Positions 14,315 to 26,031 are shown, numbered from the stretch's first letter. The stretch is 64,000 nt of DNA from Burkholderiaceae bacterium (GCA_019234815.1 JAFALA010000039.1:43621-107620); one strand, 5' to 3'. A program made the numbers and translations. Notes: generated from the letters alone by a model not told the origin.

Positions 14315-14347
14315 CCTAGGCGACACCCAGGCGATACCCAGGCAAAA
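14315..14347. repeat. Three 11-bp tandem repeats upstream of the double uvrA
   Basis: Units CCTAGGCGACA (14315-14325), CCCAGGCGATA (14326-14336) and CCCAGGCAAAA (14337-14347) follow without spacers. They lie 77-109 bases upstream of the uvrA start, in the 310-base divergent gap (14239-14548) between uvrA and the receiver-domain gene. The 11-base period is close to one helical turn, so a bound protein would meet each copy on one face. I see no LexA box (CTGT-N8-ACAG) in this gap and nothing else recognisable. Confidence 0.55.
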
Positions 14348-14548
14348 CCCGGATCAGACACTTTGTCACCAGAAAACCGGCCCTTCCTGCTTGTCTTGGT
14401 GCCGACTCAAAGGCAAGATCCGCCCCAGAAGCCTGCGAGGTTGAAATCCCGCGTTTGAGCCGCTGGACGAATTGGGCGTCCGGCTTTCACGTTGGTGTCG
14501 CATCAGATCTGGGCACCAGACGGGCGACACAGGACACCGAGTACTGCC

Positions 14549-14983
14549 ATGACCTGCGTTTCGCATTCGCTCCCCAACCCGCCACGGGTGCTGCTGGTCG
14601 AAGACAACCCGATCAACCAGATCGTCGCCCTGGAATTCCTGAACCAGTTGGGCGTCAGCACGCGCCTGGCCAACAATGGCCAGGAGGCGCTGGCCAGTTG
14701 CCAGACCTGCACACCGGATCTGGTCTTGATGGACATCCAGATGCCCGTCATGGACGGCCTCGAATGCACGCGCCAGCTCCGGCGCCTGCAAGCCGCCCGG
14801 GACCTGGCGCCCTTCCCCATCCTGGCGCTAACGGCCCACATGCTGCAAAGCGACGTGCGCGCCAGCCTGCAGGCCGGCATGGACGCGCACCTGACCAAGC
14901 CGATCGACTTCGGCATCCTGCAGCAGGAGCTAGGGCGCTGGATCCGATTGCCCGGACAGCACGGCATGCCGCCGCCGGCATGA
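14549..14983 (+). CDS. Stand-alone response-regulator receiver domain
   Basis: 144 residues from ATG 14549; a TTG at 14492 would extend it but is less likely. RVLLVEDNPINQIVALEFL carries the acidic pair, LVLMDIQMPVMDGLECTRQLR the phosphorylated Asp, ALTAHM the switch Thr and LTKPID the conserved Lys-Pro. The motif set is typical of receivers that follow hybrid sensor kinases (DNPINQ, DIQMPVMDG). There is no output domain and no kinase gene next door, so it probably relays phosphate or acts by protein contact. Confidence 0.88.
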   Translation: MTCVSHSLPNPPRVLLVEDNPINQIVALEFLNQLGVSTRLANNGQEALASCQTCTPDLVLMDIQMPVMDGLECTRQLRRLQAARDLAPFPILALTAHMLQSDVRASLQAGMDAHLTKPIDFGILQQELGRWIRLPGQHGMPPPA

Positions 14984-15055
14984 GGCCCGCATCGGGCGGC
15001 GCGGCAATTCACGCCAAAATGCGCGCAACTGTTCGTGTCTATGCTGCCGCCCGCC

Positions 15056-16612
15056 ATGCCCAATGCCAATCTCTTCGCCGCCCTGCGCGCCGCCTTTCCT
15101 GAAGACCTGGACGCCTGCGCCATCGAATGCGCGGAAGCGCTCCCGGACGGCAGCACGCCGCGCTATAGCTGGCGCGACATCGACCGGGGCACCGCGATGA
15201 TGGCCAACCTGCTGAGCTCGCTGGAACTGCCGAAAGGCAGCCGCATTGCGGTGCAGACCGAAAAAAGCGTCGAGGCCTTGATGCTGTACCTGGCAGTGCT
15301 GCGCGCCGGCTACGTGGTCCTGCCGCTCAACACGGCCTACCAGGCGTCCGAACTCGAATACTTCATCGCCAATGCCGGGCCCGCCGTGGTGGTGTGCAGC
15401 GGCCAGCATTTCGGCTGGGTGTCCAAGCTGGCCTTCGTGGCCGGCACCTCCTACGTGTTCACGCTCAATGACGACCGCACCGGCAGCCTGCTCGAGCGCG
15501 CCGCGCATTGCAGCGACCAGCACGTCGTCGCCGTCAAGCGTGCCGACGAGCTCGCGGCCATTCTCTACACCAGCGGCACGACCGGACGCAGCAAGGGCGT
15601 CATGCTCAGCCACGGCAACCTGCTCAGCAATGCCCTGACGCTGAAGTCGTACTGGGGCTGGCGCACGCCCGCCGAGGGCGGCGATGTGCTGATCCATGCG
15701 CTGCCCATCTTCCATGTGCACGGCTTGTTCGTGGCCTGCCACGGCGCGCTGCTGAACGGCAGCAAGATGATCTGGTTCGGCAAGTTCGAGCCGCAGGCCG
15801 TGATCAGGCGCCTGCCCGAGGCCACGGTGTTCATGGGCGTGCCCACGCTGTACGTCCGCATGCTCGCCGAGCCCGCGCTGGACCGCGAAGCCTGCCGCCC
15901 CATGCGTCTGTTCATCAGCGGTTCGGCCCCGCTGCTGATCGACACCTTCAAGGACTGGCAGACCCGCACCGGACACACCATCCTGGAGCGTTACGGCATG
16001 AGCGAAACCCTCATGCTGACGTCCAATCCCTGCAAACCTGAGAACGGGGAGCGCGTAGGCGGCACTGTCGGACCGGCGCTGCCGGGCGTGCAGGTGCGCA
16101 TCGTCGACGACCAGGGCCGCGCCTGCGCGACAGACGAGATCGGCCACATCCAGGTCAAGGGCCCCAACGTCTTCAACGGCTACTGGCGCATGCCGGAAAA
16201 GACCCGCGAAGAGTTCAGCGCCGACGGCTGGTTCAAGACCGGCGACGTGGGCCAATGCGACGCCAAGAACTATGTCCGCATCGTCGGGCGCAGCAAGGAC
16301 CTGATCATCAGCGGCGGCTACAACGTCTATCCCGCCGAGGTGGAAGGCTATCTCAACGAACTGGCCGGCGTGGCCGAGTCGGCCGTGATCGGCGTGCCGC
16401 ACCCGGATTTCGGCGAGGGCGTGGTGGCGGTCCTGGTGGCGCGCACCGGCGCCCATGTCGACGGGTCCGCCGTGATGGCGCAGCTCAAGGGCCGCATCGC
16501 CAACTTCAAGCAGCCCAAGCGCGTGTTCGTCGTCGCGGAGCTGCCGCGCAACACCATGGGCAAGGTCCAGAAGAACCTGCTGCGAGAGCAGTACAAGGCG
16601 GCTTTCATATGA
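15056..16612 (+). CDS. matB: Malonyl-CoA synthetase (MatB-type acyl-CoA ligase)
   Basis: 518 residues from ATG 15056 (MPNANLFAALRAAF), matching the N-terminus of known MatB proteins; GTG 15035 and ATG 15041 are alternatives. It is an ANL-superfamily enzyme that activates malonate with ATP and CoA to malonyl-CoA. Motifs: LYTSGTTGRSKGVMLSHGN (P-loop), ERYGMSETLMLTSNP, GWFKTGDVG, and the C-terminal catalytic Lys in PRNTMGKVQKNLLREQY. Similarity to rhizobial MatB runs the whole length as remembered. No decarboxylase or malonate transporter is adjacent. The downstream Cys-rich gene overlaps its stop (ATGA). Confidence 0.88.
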   Translation: MPNANLFAALRAAFPEDLDACAIECAEALPDGSTPRYSWRDIDRGTAMMANLLSSLELPKGSRIAVQTEKSVEALMLYLAVLRAGYVVLPLNTAYQASELEYFIANAGPAVVVCSGQHFGWVSKLAFVAGTSYVFTLNDDRTGSLLERAAHCSDQHVVAVKRADELAAILYTSGTTGRSKGVMLSHGNLLSNALTLKSYWGWRTPAEGGDVLIHALPIFHVHGLFVACHGALLNGSKMIWFGKFEPQAVIRRLPEATVFMGVPTLYVRMLAEPALDREACRPMRLFISGSAPLLIDTFKDWQTRTGHTILERYGMSETLMLTSNPCKPENGERVGGTVGPALPGVQVRIVDDQGRACATDEIGHIQVKGPNVFNGYWRMPEKTREEFSADGWFKTGDVGQCDAKNYVRIVGRSKDLIISGGYNVYPAEVEGYLNELAGVAESAVIGVPHPDFGEGVVAVLVARTGAHVDGSAVMAQLKGRIANFKQPKRVFVVAELPRNTMGKVQKNLLREQYKAAFI

Positions 16613-16824
16613 ACGGTGTCAATACCAACACACTCTGCCCGCGTTGCGGACAAGCGTTCAGATGCGGCGCCACGGCCTCGCGCTGCGATTGCTTTGATCT
16701 CCAGCTCAGCGAAGAACTGCGGACCCGCCTGGTCCAGCAATATGAGCACTGCCTGTGCCTGACCTGCCTGAGGCAACTGCAGGCGCAGGAGACCTCCGCG
16801 CCGGGCGATCCGGCGAAGGCTTGA
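16609..16824 (+). CDS. Cysteine-rich CWC family protein
   Basis: 71 residues. ATG 16609 overlaps the matB stop in ATGA, so it is translationally coupled. Ten cysteines occur as CPRCGQAFRCGA, CDCF and CLCLTCL, the pattern of the small Cys-rich CWC family of unknown function, probably zinc- or iron-binding. It converges with the universal stress gene. The link to malonate activation is not understood. Confidence 0.75.
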   Translation: MNGVNTNTLCPRCGQAFRCGATASRCDCFDLQLSEELRTRLVQQYEHCLCLTCLRQLQAQETSAPGDPAKA

Positions 16825-16833
16825 CGCCCCGGG

Positions 16834-17268
16834 CTACTTCACGACGAACACCGGTACGGTCGACAAGGTCAATACTTTTTGCGCCACGCTGCCCAGCAGC
16901 AGCTTGTCCAGGCCGCGCCAGCCGTGCGAACCCATCACGATCAGATCGGCACCGACCTGCTGGGCCTGTTCAACCAGGGCCTGTGCGGCGCCATGCTCGT
17001 GCAGCACCTTGCACGTCACCATCACGCCGGCCTGCTGCGCCAGCGCCTGCACCTTGTCCATGCCCTGCCGGGCCGCCTGCTCGGCGGCATCCAGGTAATA
17101 CGCCAGCGCTTCGCCGCCGCCGTCCGGCACCGTCAGGAAGGGCACCGGATCCACCACGCTCACCACGTCGATCACGGCCTCATAGCGCCGAGCCAGATCG
17201 ACCGCCACGCCGGCCGCCTTGTCGGCGCAGGCCGAACCATCGCTTGCCAGCAGCAATCGCTTGAACAT
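16834..17268 (-). CDS. Universal stress protein (UspA family, ATP-binding type)
   Basis: 144 residues. ATG 17268 is chosen because AAGGAGGT lies six bases before it; the open frame continues upstream to another ATG inside that site. MFKRLLLASDGSACADKA is the UspA N-terminus. GSHGWRGLDKLLLGSVA fits G-x2-G-x9-G-S exactly, so it should bind ATP like MJ0577-type members. Such proteins are induced by starvation and other stresses; the partner is unknown. It is transcribed alone. Confidence 0.9.
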   Translation of the reverse strand: MFKRLLLASDGSACADKAAGVAVDLARRYEAVIDVVSVVDPVPFLTVPDGGGEALAYYLDAAEQAARQGMDKVQALAQQAGVMVTCKVLHEHGAAQALVEQAQQVGADLIVMGSHGWRGLDKLLLGSVAQKVLTLSTVPVFVVK

Positions 17269-17336
17269 GGGGACCTCCTTGTGCATTGCAGATGCGCCAT
17301 CGTGACGCCAATCCGCCCTCCGACACTTGACTCAAG

Positions 17337-17840
17337 TCAACCCAAAGCGTGCGCCTGCGGGCTGCGAAGCGCCAGCCAGGTCTCCTGGATCACGCGGGCA
17401 TCGGCACTGGCGCGATGACGGCGCTGCGCCAGGCGGCGCCGCACATCATCCGCCGTGGCGTCCCAGCGCGCCTGGTCGTCCTCGCTCAGCAACTGCCGCA
17501 GATCACAAAGCTGAAACGAAGGCACCAGGCCAGCAGCGTCGAACAGGCGCGACAGCCAGGGATAGTCGTGGCCCCAGGCGTCACAATAAACCTGCTGCCC
17601 CTGCAGCCGGTGGTTCAGCTCCCGTGCGACCCACTCAGAGGGCTTGCCATGCTCCAGCAAGATCTGCCGGCTGATGCCATGCAAGGCTTGCGCCTCGTCG
17701 TCCCAATGCATCCAGTCGGGCATGGGCCGAATCAGCGAACAGAACACGGCCCCCTGGGCGTCGACGAACCCGACCTCGATGGGATAGCTGCCACGGCCGA
17801 AGCCGGACGCTTCAAGATCAAGAACGGTCGGCGCCAACAT
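17337..17840 (-). CDS. DEDDh-type 3'-5' exonuclease
   Basis: 167 residues from ATG 17840, with GGAG eight bases upstream; an upstream TTG in frame is unlikely. VLDLEASGFG supplies the first Asp and Glu, YCDAWGHDYPWL the middle acidic motif, and HRASADARV the HxAxxD motif of the DEDDh (DnaQ/RNase T) exonuclease fold. It lacks other domains, so it is a single-domain exonuclease acting on DNA or RNA. It lies downstream of nrdJ on the same strand with a 166-base gap in which I see nothing else. Confidence 0.8.
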   Translation of the reverse strand: MLAPTVLDLEASGFGRGSYPIEVGFVDAQGAVFCSLIRPMPDWMHWDDEAQALHGISRQILLEHGKPSEWVARELNHRLQGQQVYCDAWGHDYPWLSRLFDAAGLVPSFQLCDLRQLLSEDDQARWDATADDVRRRLAQRRHRASADARVIQETWLALRSPQAHALG

Positions 17841-18006
17841 GCAGGACTCCACGGCCAAGGAATCAGGACAGTGTAAGCATTCAATCGAGCCCTGCCAACG
17901 CGCGCCCGCCCTCGATCATGACGCTCCCGATCAGAGTTATCACGCCATTCGGTCCATCGCGGAGGGAAGGCCTGCGCGAAGCCTGGCGCTCAAGTTCGAG
18001 AGCGAG

Positions 18007-20958
18007 TCAACCGCACTGACCCACGTACCCGCACGCCGTGCAGAAATCGCAGCCGTCCTTGTGGATCATCGTGGCGTTGCCGCATTCGGGGCAGGGCTTG
18101 CCTGCCTGCGGCAGGATGCGCATGCCGGCGGCGGCCTTGGGGCCGGGCGCCTGCAGCAGGCCCATTTCGACCAAGGGCATGCCCTGCTCGTCGAGCACGC
18201 CCAGCATGGCATAGCGGTGGATCACCAGCCGGGCCACGTAGGCCACGGTCGAGGGCCAGACCTGCTGGCGGCGCTCGCCGGACAGCGTGGGCACCGGCGC
18301 CATGAAATGGCCCAGCGGCTCGCCGACGTTGAGCAGCTTGCGCAGCTTCATGCCGATCCAGGCCGGGTCCATCACGCGCATGTCGAGCGAAAGCAGGCGC
18401 GCCATGCCGTCCAGGGCCTTGGGGTAGTTGCCCGAGAAGCCCATGGCACAGGGCCGCGTGATGCTGCCACCCTCGGGCGTGGGCAGGCTGACTTCCTTGA
18501 GCGTCAGGGTGAACAGCTCGCCGGTGGCGGGGTTGTCGACGTCCACGGCCCAGGCCAGCGTGCCCATGGTGCTGGTGCGCGGCTCCTCGCGGCTGAACAT
18601 CGCGTCCATCACCGGCGTGGGGCCGCCTTCGGCCAAGGCCCCCAGGTGTTCGCAGCGCCAGCGGATCACGGCGGCGGTGGCGGCCACCACGCCGGGGAAC
18701 AGGCGCGGCTCGCCGTTGGGCGGCATGGGCATCTCGAAAGCACGTTCTTCGGCCACGGTGGCCAAAGCATCGAGCTTCAGGCGCAGCCAGGCAGCGTCGT
18801 TGGTGCGCAGGTCCATGGACAGCGTCTTGGCCAGCGCGGCCAATCCGCGTGGCTGTTCAGCGCCATTGATCCAGACCTCGAACGGCAGGTTCTTGCCGAA
18901 CAGGCCGGCATCAGGCCCAACCGCGGGCAATTCGCCGACGAACAAGGCGAAGTCTCCATGCGGATGACGGATCATGTAGCTCCAGGCCGGATTGCCGTTG
19001 GGCAATTCCGGACGACTGGGCCAGCGCAGCGAGGCCATCACGGCGGCGGGCAGGCGCTCCACGCGCATGCGCTGGTTGGTGCCGTCGGCGCGCACGGCCT
19101 GCAAGGGTTCGGGCAGCGCCGGCGGCTCGGCGGTAACGCTCAGCACCGACCCCAGCACATTGTTGGGCCGGTAGGTGGCAAGGCCCTTGAGTCCGCTCTT
19201 CCAGGCCTGCGTGTAGAGGTTCTGGAAGTCGGCGTAAGGGTAGTCGGCCGGCACATTGACCGTCTTGGAAATCGAGGTGTCGATGCACGGCGCCACGGCC
19301 GCCACCATGGCCGCGTGGTCCGAGGCCGACAACTCCAGCGCCGTCACGAACGCGTCGGGCAGACGCTTGTCCGTGCCGAACATATGGCGGTACAGGCGCC
19401 AGGCGTGGTCCTCGACCGCATACTCCTTGAAGCTGCCTTCCGCCATGCGCTTCTTGCGCGTGTAGCACCAGCTGAACGCGGGTTCGATGCCGTTGCTGGC
19501 GTTGTCGGCAAAGGCCAGGCTGATGGTGCCGGTGGGGGCGATCGACAGCAGATGCGAGTTGCGCAAGCCCTGGGCCCGGATCTTGTCTTTCAGGCCTTGC
19601 GGCAGTCGAGAAGCAAAGTTGCCGCCCGATAGGTAAAGATCGGCGTTGAAGAGAGGGAAGGCGCCGCGCTCCTGCGCCAGGTCGGCCGACGCATCGTAAG
19701 CCGCGTTGCGCATGACCTCGCTGATTTGCCGCGCGGCGTTGCGGGCCGCTTCGGTGTCGTAGCGCAGGTTCAGCATTACCAGCGCATCGCCCAGGCCGGT
19801 GAAGCCCAGGCCCACCCGGCGCTTGTTGCGGGCTTCCTGCGCCTGCGCCGGCAGCGGCCAGGGCGTCACGTCGAGCACGTTGTCAAGCATGCGCGTGGCG
19901 ATCTTGCAGACCTCGGTGAAGCCGGCCTCGTCAAAACTGGCCTGGGCTGAAAAAGGGTCGCGCACGAAATTCGCGAGATTCACCGAGCCCAGGCAGCAGC
20001 AGCCATAGGGTGGCAGGGGCTGTTCGGCGCACGGATTGGTCGCCGTGATGGACTCGCAGTAGTAGAGGTTGTTGTCGGTATTGATGCGGTCCAGGAACAG
20101 CACGCCGGGCTCGGCGTGGTCATAGGTCGAGCGCATCACCTGGTCCCACAAGGCGCGCGCCCGGACCTTGCGGTACACCCACAGGCCGTCAGCGCGCCGA
20201 TAGGCCCCGCCGGCACGCAGCTTGACGCCGGGCTCGGCCTTGTGGACCAGTTCGATCTCGCCATCGGCTTCGACGGCCTGCATGAAGGCGTCGGTCACGC
20301 CGACCGAAATATTGAAATTGCGCAAGTCACCCTGATCCTTGGCACGGATGAAGTCCTCGATGTCCGGATGGTCGCAGCGCAGCACGCCCATCTGCGCACC
20401 GCGACGGCTGCCGGCGCTCTCCACCGTCTCGCAGGAGCGGTCGAATACGCGCATGTAGCTGACCGGGCCGGAAGCGTTCGATTGCGTCGAGCCCACCCAG
20501 GCACCCTTGGGGCGGATGCGGGAAAAGTCGTAGCCCACGCCGCCGCCGCGCCGCATAGTCTCGGCCGCTTCGGTCAGGGCCGTGTAGATGCCCGGGAAGC
20601 CTTCTTCTTCCGACGCGATGGAATCACCCACAGGCTGGACGAAGCAGTTGATCAAGGTGGCGCTGAGGTCGGTGCCTGCCGCTGAGTTGATGCGTCCCGC
20701 CGGCACGAAGCCGCGCCGCTGCGCATCGAGAAAACTCGCGGCCCAGCGCTCGCGCTCAGCCGGCGCTTCAGCCTGCGCGAGCGCCACGGCCACGCGCTGG
20801 CGCAATTCATCGAGCGTCTGTTCTGCCCCCTTGGCATATTTTTCGAGCAGCACCTCGGCGCTGATCTCCTGTGCCGGCAAAGCGGCGGCCGGCGCCAGCA
20901 GCGGCAAACTGGCTTGCTCCTGTTCGGATGCGGGGGATTCTGGGTGAAACAAGGACAT
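18007..20958 (-). CDS. nrdJ: Adenosylcobalamin-dependent (class II) ribonucleotide reductase
   Basis: 983 residues. ATG 20958 has GGAGG seven bases upstream (GGAGGTTTGC-ATG), which decides it over the ATG four codons earlier. NrdJ reduces ribonucleotides using coenzyme B12 and does not need oxygen. [21 protein letters not shown] contains the N-x-C-x-E active site; [16 protein letters not shown] and [20 protein letters not shown] are family blocks. The C-terminus [23 protein letters not shown] is a zinc ribbon following the long extension typical of ~950-residue members. The 92-base leader is too short for a cobalamin riboswitch and shows none. Confidence 0.95.
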   Translation of the reverse strand: MSLFHPESPASEQEQASLPLLAPAAALPAQEISAEVLLEKYAKGAEQTLDELRQRVAVALAQAEAPAERERWAASFLDAQRRGFVPAGRINSAAGTDLSATLINCFVQPVGDSIASEEEGFPGIYTALTEAAETMRRGGGVGYDFSRIRPKGAWVGSTQSNASGPVSYMRVFDRSCETVESAGSRRGAQMGVLRCDHPDIEDFIRAKDQGDLRNFNISVGVTDAFMQAVEADGEIELVHKAEPGVKLRAGGAYRRADGLWVYRKVRARALWDQVMRSTYDHAEPGVLFLDRINTDNNLYYCESITATNPCAEQPLPPYGCCCLGSVNLANFVRDPFSAQASFDEAGFTEVCKIATRMLDNVLDVTPWPLPAQAQEARNKRRVGLGFTGLGDALVMLNLRYDTEAARNAARQISEVMRNAAYDASADLAQERGAFPLFNADLYLSGGNFASRLPQGLKDKIRAQGLRNSHLLSIAPTGTISLAFADNASNGIEPAFSWCYTRKKRMAEGSFKEYAVEDHAWRLYRHMFGTDKRLPDAFVTALELSASDHAAMVAAVAPCIDTSISKTVNVPADYPYADFQNLYTQAWKSGLKGLATYRPNNVLGSVLSVTAEPPALPEPLQAVRADGTNQRMRVERLPAAVMASLRWPSRPELPNGNPAWSYMIRHPHGDFALFVGELPAVGPDAGLFGKNLPFEVWINGAEQPRGLAALAKTLSMDLRTNDAAWLRLKLDALATVAEERAFEMPMPPNGEPRLFPGVVAATAAVIRWRCEHLGALAEGGPTPVMDAMFSREEPRTSTMGTLAWAVDVDNPATGELFTLTLKEVSLPTPEGGSITRPCAMGFSGNYPKALDGMARLLSLDMRVMDPAWIGMKLRKLLNVGEPLGHFMAPVPTLSGERRQQVWPSTVAYVARLVIHRYAMLGVLDEQGMPLVEMGLLQAPGPKAAAGMRILPQAGKPCPECGNATMIHKDGCDFCTACGYVGQCG

Positions 20959-21034
20959 GCAAACCTCCAAAACTCAACAGACCCCCTCGGCATTTTGAGG
21001 GCGATCCGGATGTTCGAGGCATCTTATCCGCCTG

Positions 21035-21057
21035 GTTTTGATGGGCGTCATCAAAAC
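21035..21057. terminator. Hairpin at the 3' end of the DUF1134 gene
   Basis: GTTTTGATG (21035-21043) and CATCAAAAC (21049-21057) form a perfect 9-bp stem with a 5-base loop. The DUF1134 stop codon (21051-21053) lies in one arm. No T-run directly follows on the minus strand, so it could be a weak terminator or an mRNA 3'-end stabiliser separating this gene from nrdJ. Confidence 0.5.
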
Positions 21058-21689
21058 GGGTTGTAGCTTTTTTCGCGCCGATAGTGCATATATCCGACGC
21101 TTGCGCCGGCACGCAGGCCCACGCCCAGGCGGATCGGCGCCAGCGTGATGCCGTTCAGGCGCTGGTAGTTGATGCCCGCCCCGCCGACGTAGTACAGGCT
21201 GCCGTCGACGCCCGGGAAGCGCTGGAAGATGGCCGCCACGTTCGGCAGCTTGTAGACCAGGGTGAACACTTTGGAGGCATTGGCGCCGATGTCGAATCCG
21301 ATCGACGGCCCGGCCCAATACACATGCGCGCCGCCTCCGCCCTTGACCACCAATTGGCCGTCGCCGTAGCGCAGCCCCACGGTCAGGGCCGCCGCGGCCT
21401 CCTCGCCCTTGATGTAGGCATTGGGGCGGCCCTGCTCCTTGAAGGCCTTTTCAATCACCTTGGCCAGGCCTTCGGTGGTGTTGCCGAAAAAGTCGGTCGC
21501 AGCCGCCAGGATGGACTCCTGATCGTAGGTGCTGTCGTCCTTGTCGGCAGCCATGGCCTGCGGAGCCCAGAAGCCCGCCAGGCATGCCGCACCCGCCAAG
21601 CCCAGGCGCCGAACAGCCTCGCGGCGGGAGGCGTCTTGCGCCACTTCCGTGGCCGTCAGATTGAATTGCGTCAAATCTTTCTCCATCAT
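21051..21689 (-). CDS. Exported DUF1134 (EipA-like) protein
   Basis: 212 residues from ATG 21689, with AAGGA ten bases upstream; a second ATG follows immediately, and the open frame extends upstream without support. A signal sequence follows basic residues (SRREAVRRLGLAGAACLAG) and ends near QAMA-AD. The mature part (TTEGLAKVIEKAFKEQGRPN, AAALTVGLRYGDG, GPSIGFDIGANASKVF, VGGAGINYQ) matches DUF1134, whose Brucella member EipA supports envelope integrity. The twin-Arg-like start may suggest Tat or Sec export. It is divergent from the unknown gene at 21820. Confidence 0.82.
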   Translation of the reverse strand: MMEKDLTQFNLTATEVAQDASRREAVRRLGLAGAACLAGFWAPQAMAADKDDSTYDQESILAAATDFFGNTTEGLAKVIEKAFKEQGRPNAYIKGEEAAAALTVGLRYGDGQLVVKGGGGAHVYWAGPSIGFDIGANASKVFTLVYKLPNVAAIFQRFPGVDGSLYYVGGAGINYQRLNGITLAPIRLGVGLRAGASVGYMHYRREKSYNPF

Positions 21690-21819
21690 GATTATCGATT
21701 CCTTAAAAGGTAGCTCATCTTTGCGATCATGCATGCTGCAGGTTACAAACTCAAACAACTCCACATCGCATTCGCACCGAACCGAATCCCGTAGACTTTC
21801 ACATTCTTTGAGGGTCGCG

Positions 21820-22293
21820 GTGATCCTCTACAGCGGCGGGCGGCACCACATCGTCATGAACACGGACCTCAGCAAACTGGCGCTTGCGCTCGAATACGTC
21901 GACATGGCGGCCGGGCATTACATTGCCGGAGGGAGCGATCACGCCGCTCAATTGCTCGCGGCGGCGGCGGAAAAGCTGCTGGCGGACCTAGGCAGGATGC
22001 TGGGCTCGCAGCGGCACGAGGAAGAAGTACAGCAACTGCTGCACCATGTCGCAGGCGCCTACGCCTCCCCCCGCGACATACCGCAGCCCCACAACAAGGC
22101 GCTGGATCAACAGGGCGCCTTGTCCAAGGCCCACGAGCTCGGGGCCCTGCCCGACAATTCGGCACGCCAGGCGACGGCCGCGCTGCTGCGCGCCTGCTGG
22201 TATTTGCTCGAATCCCTTGGACTGGAGGCGGCCATGCCTGAGCGCCTGGTGCGTGCCATAGAACTCAGCACCGTGGTGGCCCAGACCACTTGA
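21820..22293 (+). CDS. Hypothetical helical protein upstream of a PilZ gene
   Basis: 157 residues from GTG 21820, which has GAGGG at -6; ATG 21856 (MNTDLSKLALALEYVDM) would give 145. It has no signal or membrane segment. LSKLALALEYVDMAAGHYIAGGSDHAAQLLAAAAEKLLADL suggests a helical HEPN-like module as in some small proteobacterial unknowns, but I cannot name the family. The C-terminal ACWYLLESLGLEAA echoes the unknown protein at 5802. Its stop lies 14 bases before the PilZ start, so the two are probably co-transcribed, hinting at c-di-GMP-linked regulation. Confidence 0.6.
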   Translation: MILYSGGRHHIVMNTDLSKLALALEYVDMAAGHYIAGGSDHAAQLLAAAAEKLLADLGRMLGSQRHEEEVQQLLHHVAGAYASPRDIPQPHNKALDQQGALSKAHELGALPDNSARQATAALLRACWYLLESLGLEAAMPERLVRAIELSTVVAQTT

Positions 22294-22307
22294 TTGAGGA
22301 GGCTCAG

Positions 22308-22682
22308 ATGAGCAGCAAGGAACGCCGACACTTCTCCCGCGTCAATTTCGACACGGTGGCTTACCTGATCACAGTCGATGCACGGCTCGCGGTCAAGGTG
22401 CTGGACTTGTCGCTCAAGGGCGCCCTGCTGGAGCTGCCAGAGTCCTGCCCAGTCGAGGCGGGCGGCCCGTGCCTGCTGAGCCTGGATCTGAATCCCGGCA
22501 GCGCCGAGCCGCAACGCATTGCCATGGCGGCGGAAATTGCGCACGTGCAAGGCCGCCGCGCCGGCCTGCTGTGTCGCAGCATCGATCTGGAAAGCATCAC
22601 GCATCTGCGCCGCCTGATGGAAGTGAATCTCGGCGACGCCGCGCTGCTGGACCGCGAACTCAAGGCCCTGGTCGCCGTGTGA
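22308..22682 (+). CDS. PilZ-domain protein (c-di-GMP receptor)
   Basis: 124 residues. ATG 22308 follows GAGGAGG by seven bases, so the longer in-frame start at TTG 22290 is rejected. ERRHFSRVNFDTVAYL carries the RxxxR motif and VLDLSLKGALLELP the DxSxxG motif that together clamp cyclic di-GMP. The protein is little more than the domain, so it must act by binding a partner. The REC-DUF3369-EAL protein at 26.8 kb is another c-di-GMP gene nearby. Confidence 0.88.
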   Translation: MSSKERRHFSRVNFDTVAYLITVDARLAVKVLDLSLKGALLELPESCPVEAGGPCLLSLDLNPGSAEPQRIAMAAEIAHVQGRRAGLLCRSIDLESITHLRRLMEVNLGDAALLDRELKALVAV

Positions 22683-22940
22683 CCACAAGCCCGGACTCGC
22701 CTGTGAAAAGGTCGCCTGTGTTATATTGCTACGCATAGATACGCTCAAGACCGTTTCTTCAAGGTCTTTCTTCAGGCAAGCCGCCTTCAAGCGCCTTCTC
22801 GAGGCCGGCCAGGTTTGCTTCAGGTTCAACTCCCCGGTTTGACGCTTCTTGCGTGTTTCTGTCTTCGCAGGGTCGAAGTGCGGCGTGCTTTTGCGCCCAC
22901 AGCGCTTGCGAAGTTCTTTTTCAATTTTCAAGGAACGCAA
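22683..22940 (+). promoter_or_regulatory. Long leader of the cold-shock gene
   Basis: A 258-base gap without a plausible gene. TATATT (22722-22727) is a -10 candidate about 215 bases before the cold-shock ATG. Downstream, AAGACC (22747-22752) and GGTCTT (22763-22768) can pair around a 10-base loop. Long structured leaders that refold in the cold are well known for cspA in E. coli; whether this one does so is inference. Confidence 0.45.
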
Positions 22941-23153
22941 ATGAGCATCCAAACTGGCACCGTGAAATGGTTCGACGACGGCAAGGGCTTCGGTTTCATC
23001 ACCCCCGACGATGGCACCAAGGACCTGTTCGCCCACCACACCGAAATCAAGAACAACGGCGGCTTCCGCACCCTGGCTGAAAACCAGAAAGTGGAATTCG
23101 AAGTCAAGCAAGGTCCCAAGGGCCTGCAGGCCGCCAATATCCGCGCCGTCTGA
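22941..23153 (+). CDS. Cold-shock domain protein (CspA family)
   Basis: 70 residues from ATG 22941, with AAGGA seven bases upstream. It is a single OB-fold RNA/DNA-binding domain. [20 protein letters not shown] contains RNP1 (KGFGFI), and DLFAHHTEI is the RNP2 position, where VFVH is more usual and FAHH is the betaproteobacterial form. Such proteins melt RNA structure in the cold or during growth transitions. A hairpin follows the stop. Confidence 0.95.
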   Translation: MSIQTGTVKWFDDGKGFGFITPDDGTKDLFAHHTEIKNNGGFRTLAENQKVEFEVKQGPKGLQAANIRAV

Positions 23154-23165
23154 TCCTGACGCGCA

Positions 23166-23200
23166 GTTGGACCGAATCCCAGCACGGGGTTGGGTCCAAC
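23166..23200 (+). terminator. Hairpin after the cold-shock gene
   Basis: GTTGGACC (23166-23173) and GGTCCAAC (23193-23200) pair perfectly, 12 bases past the stop. Inside, CCC and GGGG extend the stem imperfectly. The following bases CGTAAAATCC lack a T-run, so termination may be partial or Rho-assisted. Confidence 0.55.
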
Positions 23201-23313
23201 CGTAAAATCCGACCGCAAGGCCTGGGAAGGCCGAGGGTCAATATCGGATGCATTTGAGGGCTTGCACCCAGTCCGGCGACAATATTCAGTTGCCCAAATC
23301 GCCGTCCGCCCAC

Positions 23314-25701
<2,388 letters not shown>

Positions 25702-25716
<15 letters not shown>

Positions 25717-26031
25717 CCGGCTGCGCCGCCAGAGCCGCCACAGCGACCAGGCCGTTTTGGCCCAAGGCCACCACAGGATCTGCGCACCGGAGGGGTCGCG
25801 GCGACGTTTGAGCACGCGCGCAAGCAGCAAGGACACGCCGGCCCACACGCCCGCGCGCACAAGCGGCCGAAGGTCGCGAAGCCAACGCCAGCCGCCCAGT
25901 GCCGCGTCACCAACCCGCCAGACCCCGTCCAGCTGTGCCAAGTCTTGCGCCAGGGCCGCGCGCACCTCGGCACTTTGCAAACGCAACTCCAACTGACGAG
26001 CGCGAATGCGCGTCTGCGCCTCAACGAACAT
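25702..26031 (-). CDS. YqjK-like small membrane-associated protein
   Basis: 109 residues from ATG 26031, where GGAG sits six bases upstream inside the end of the yqjE gene, so the two overlap and are coupled. It is strongly basic ([32 protein letters not shown]) with one likely membrane segment ([15 protein letters not shown]). In many proteobacteria a short basic protein follows yqjE; the assignment rests on position and composition. It overlaps the end of ygiQ on the other strand. Confidence 0.55.

Noticed and set aside
20959..21050. Cobalamin riboswitch before nrdJ
   Set aside because: The gap is only 92 bases and no cobalamin-box-like sequence or multi-stem fold was recognised.
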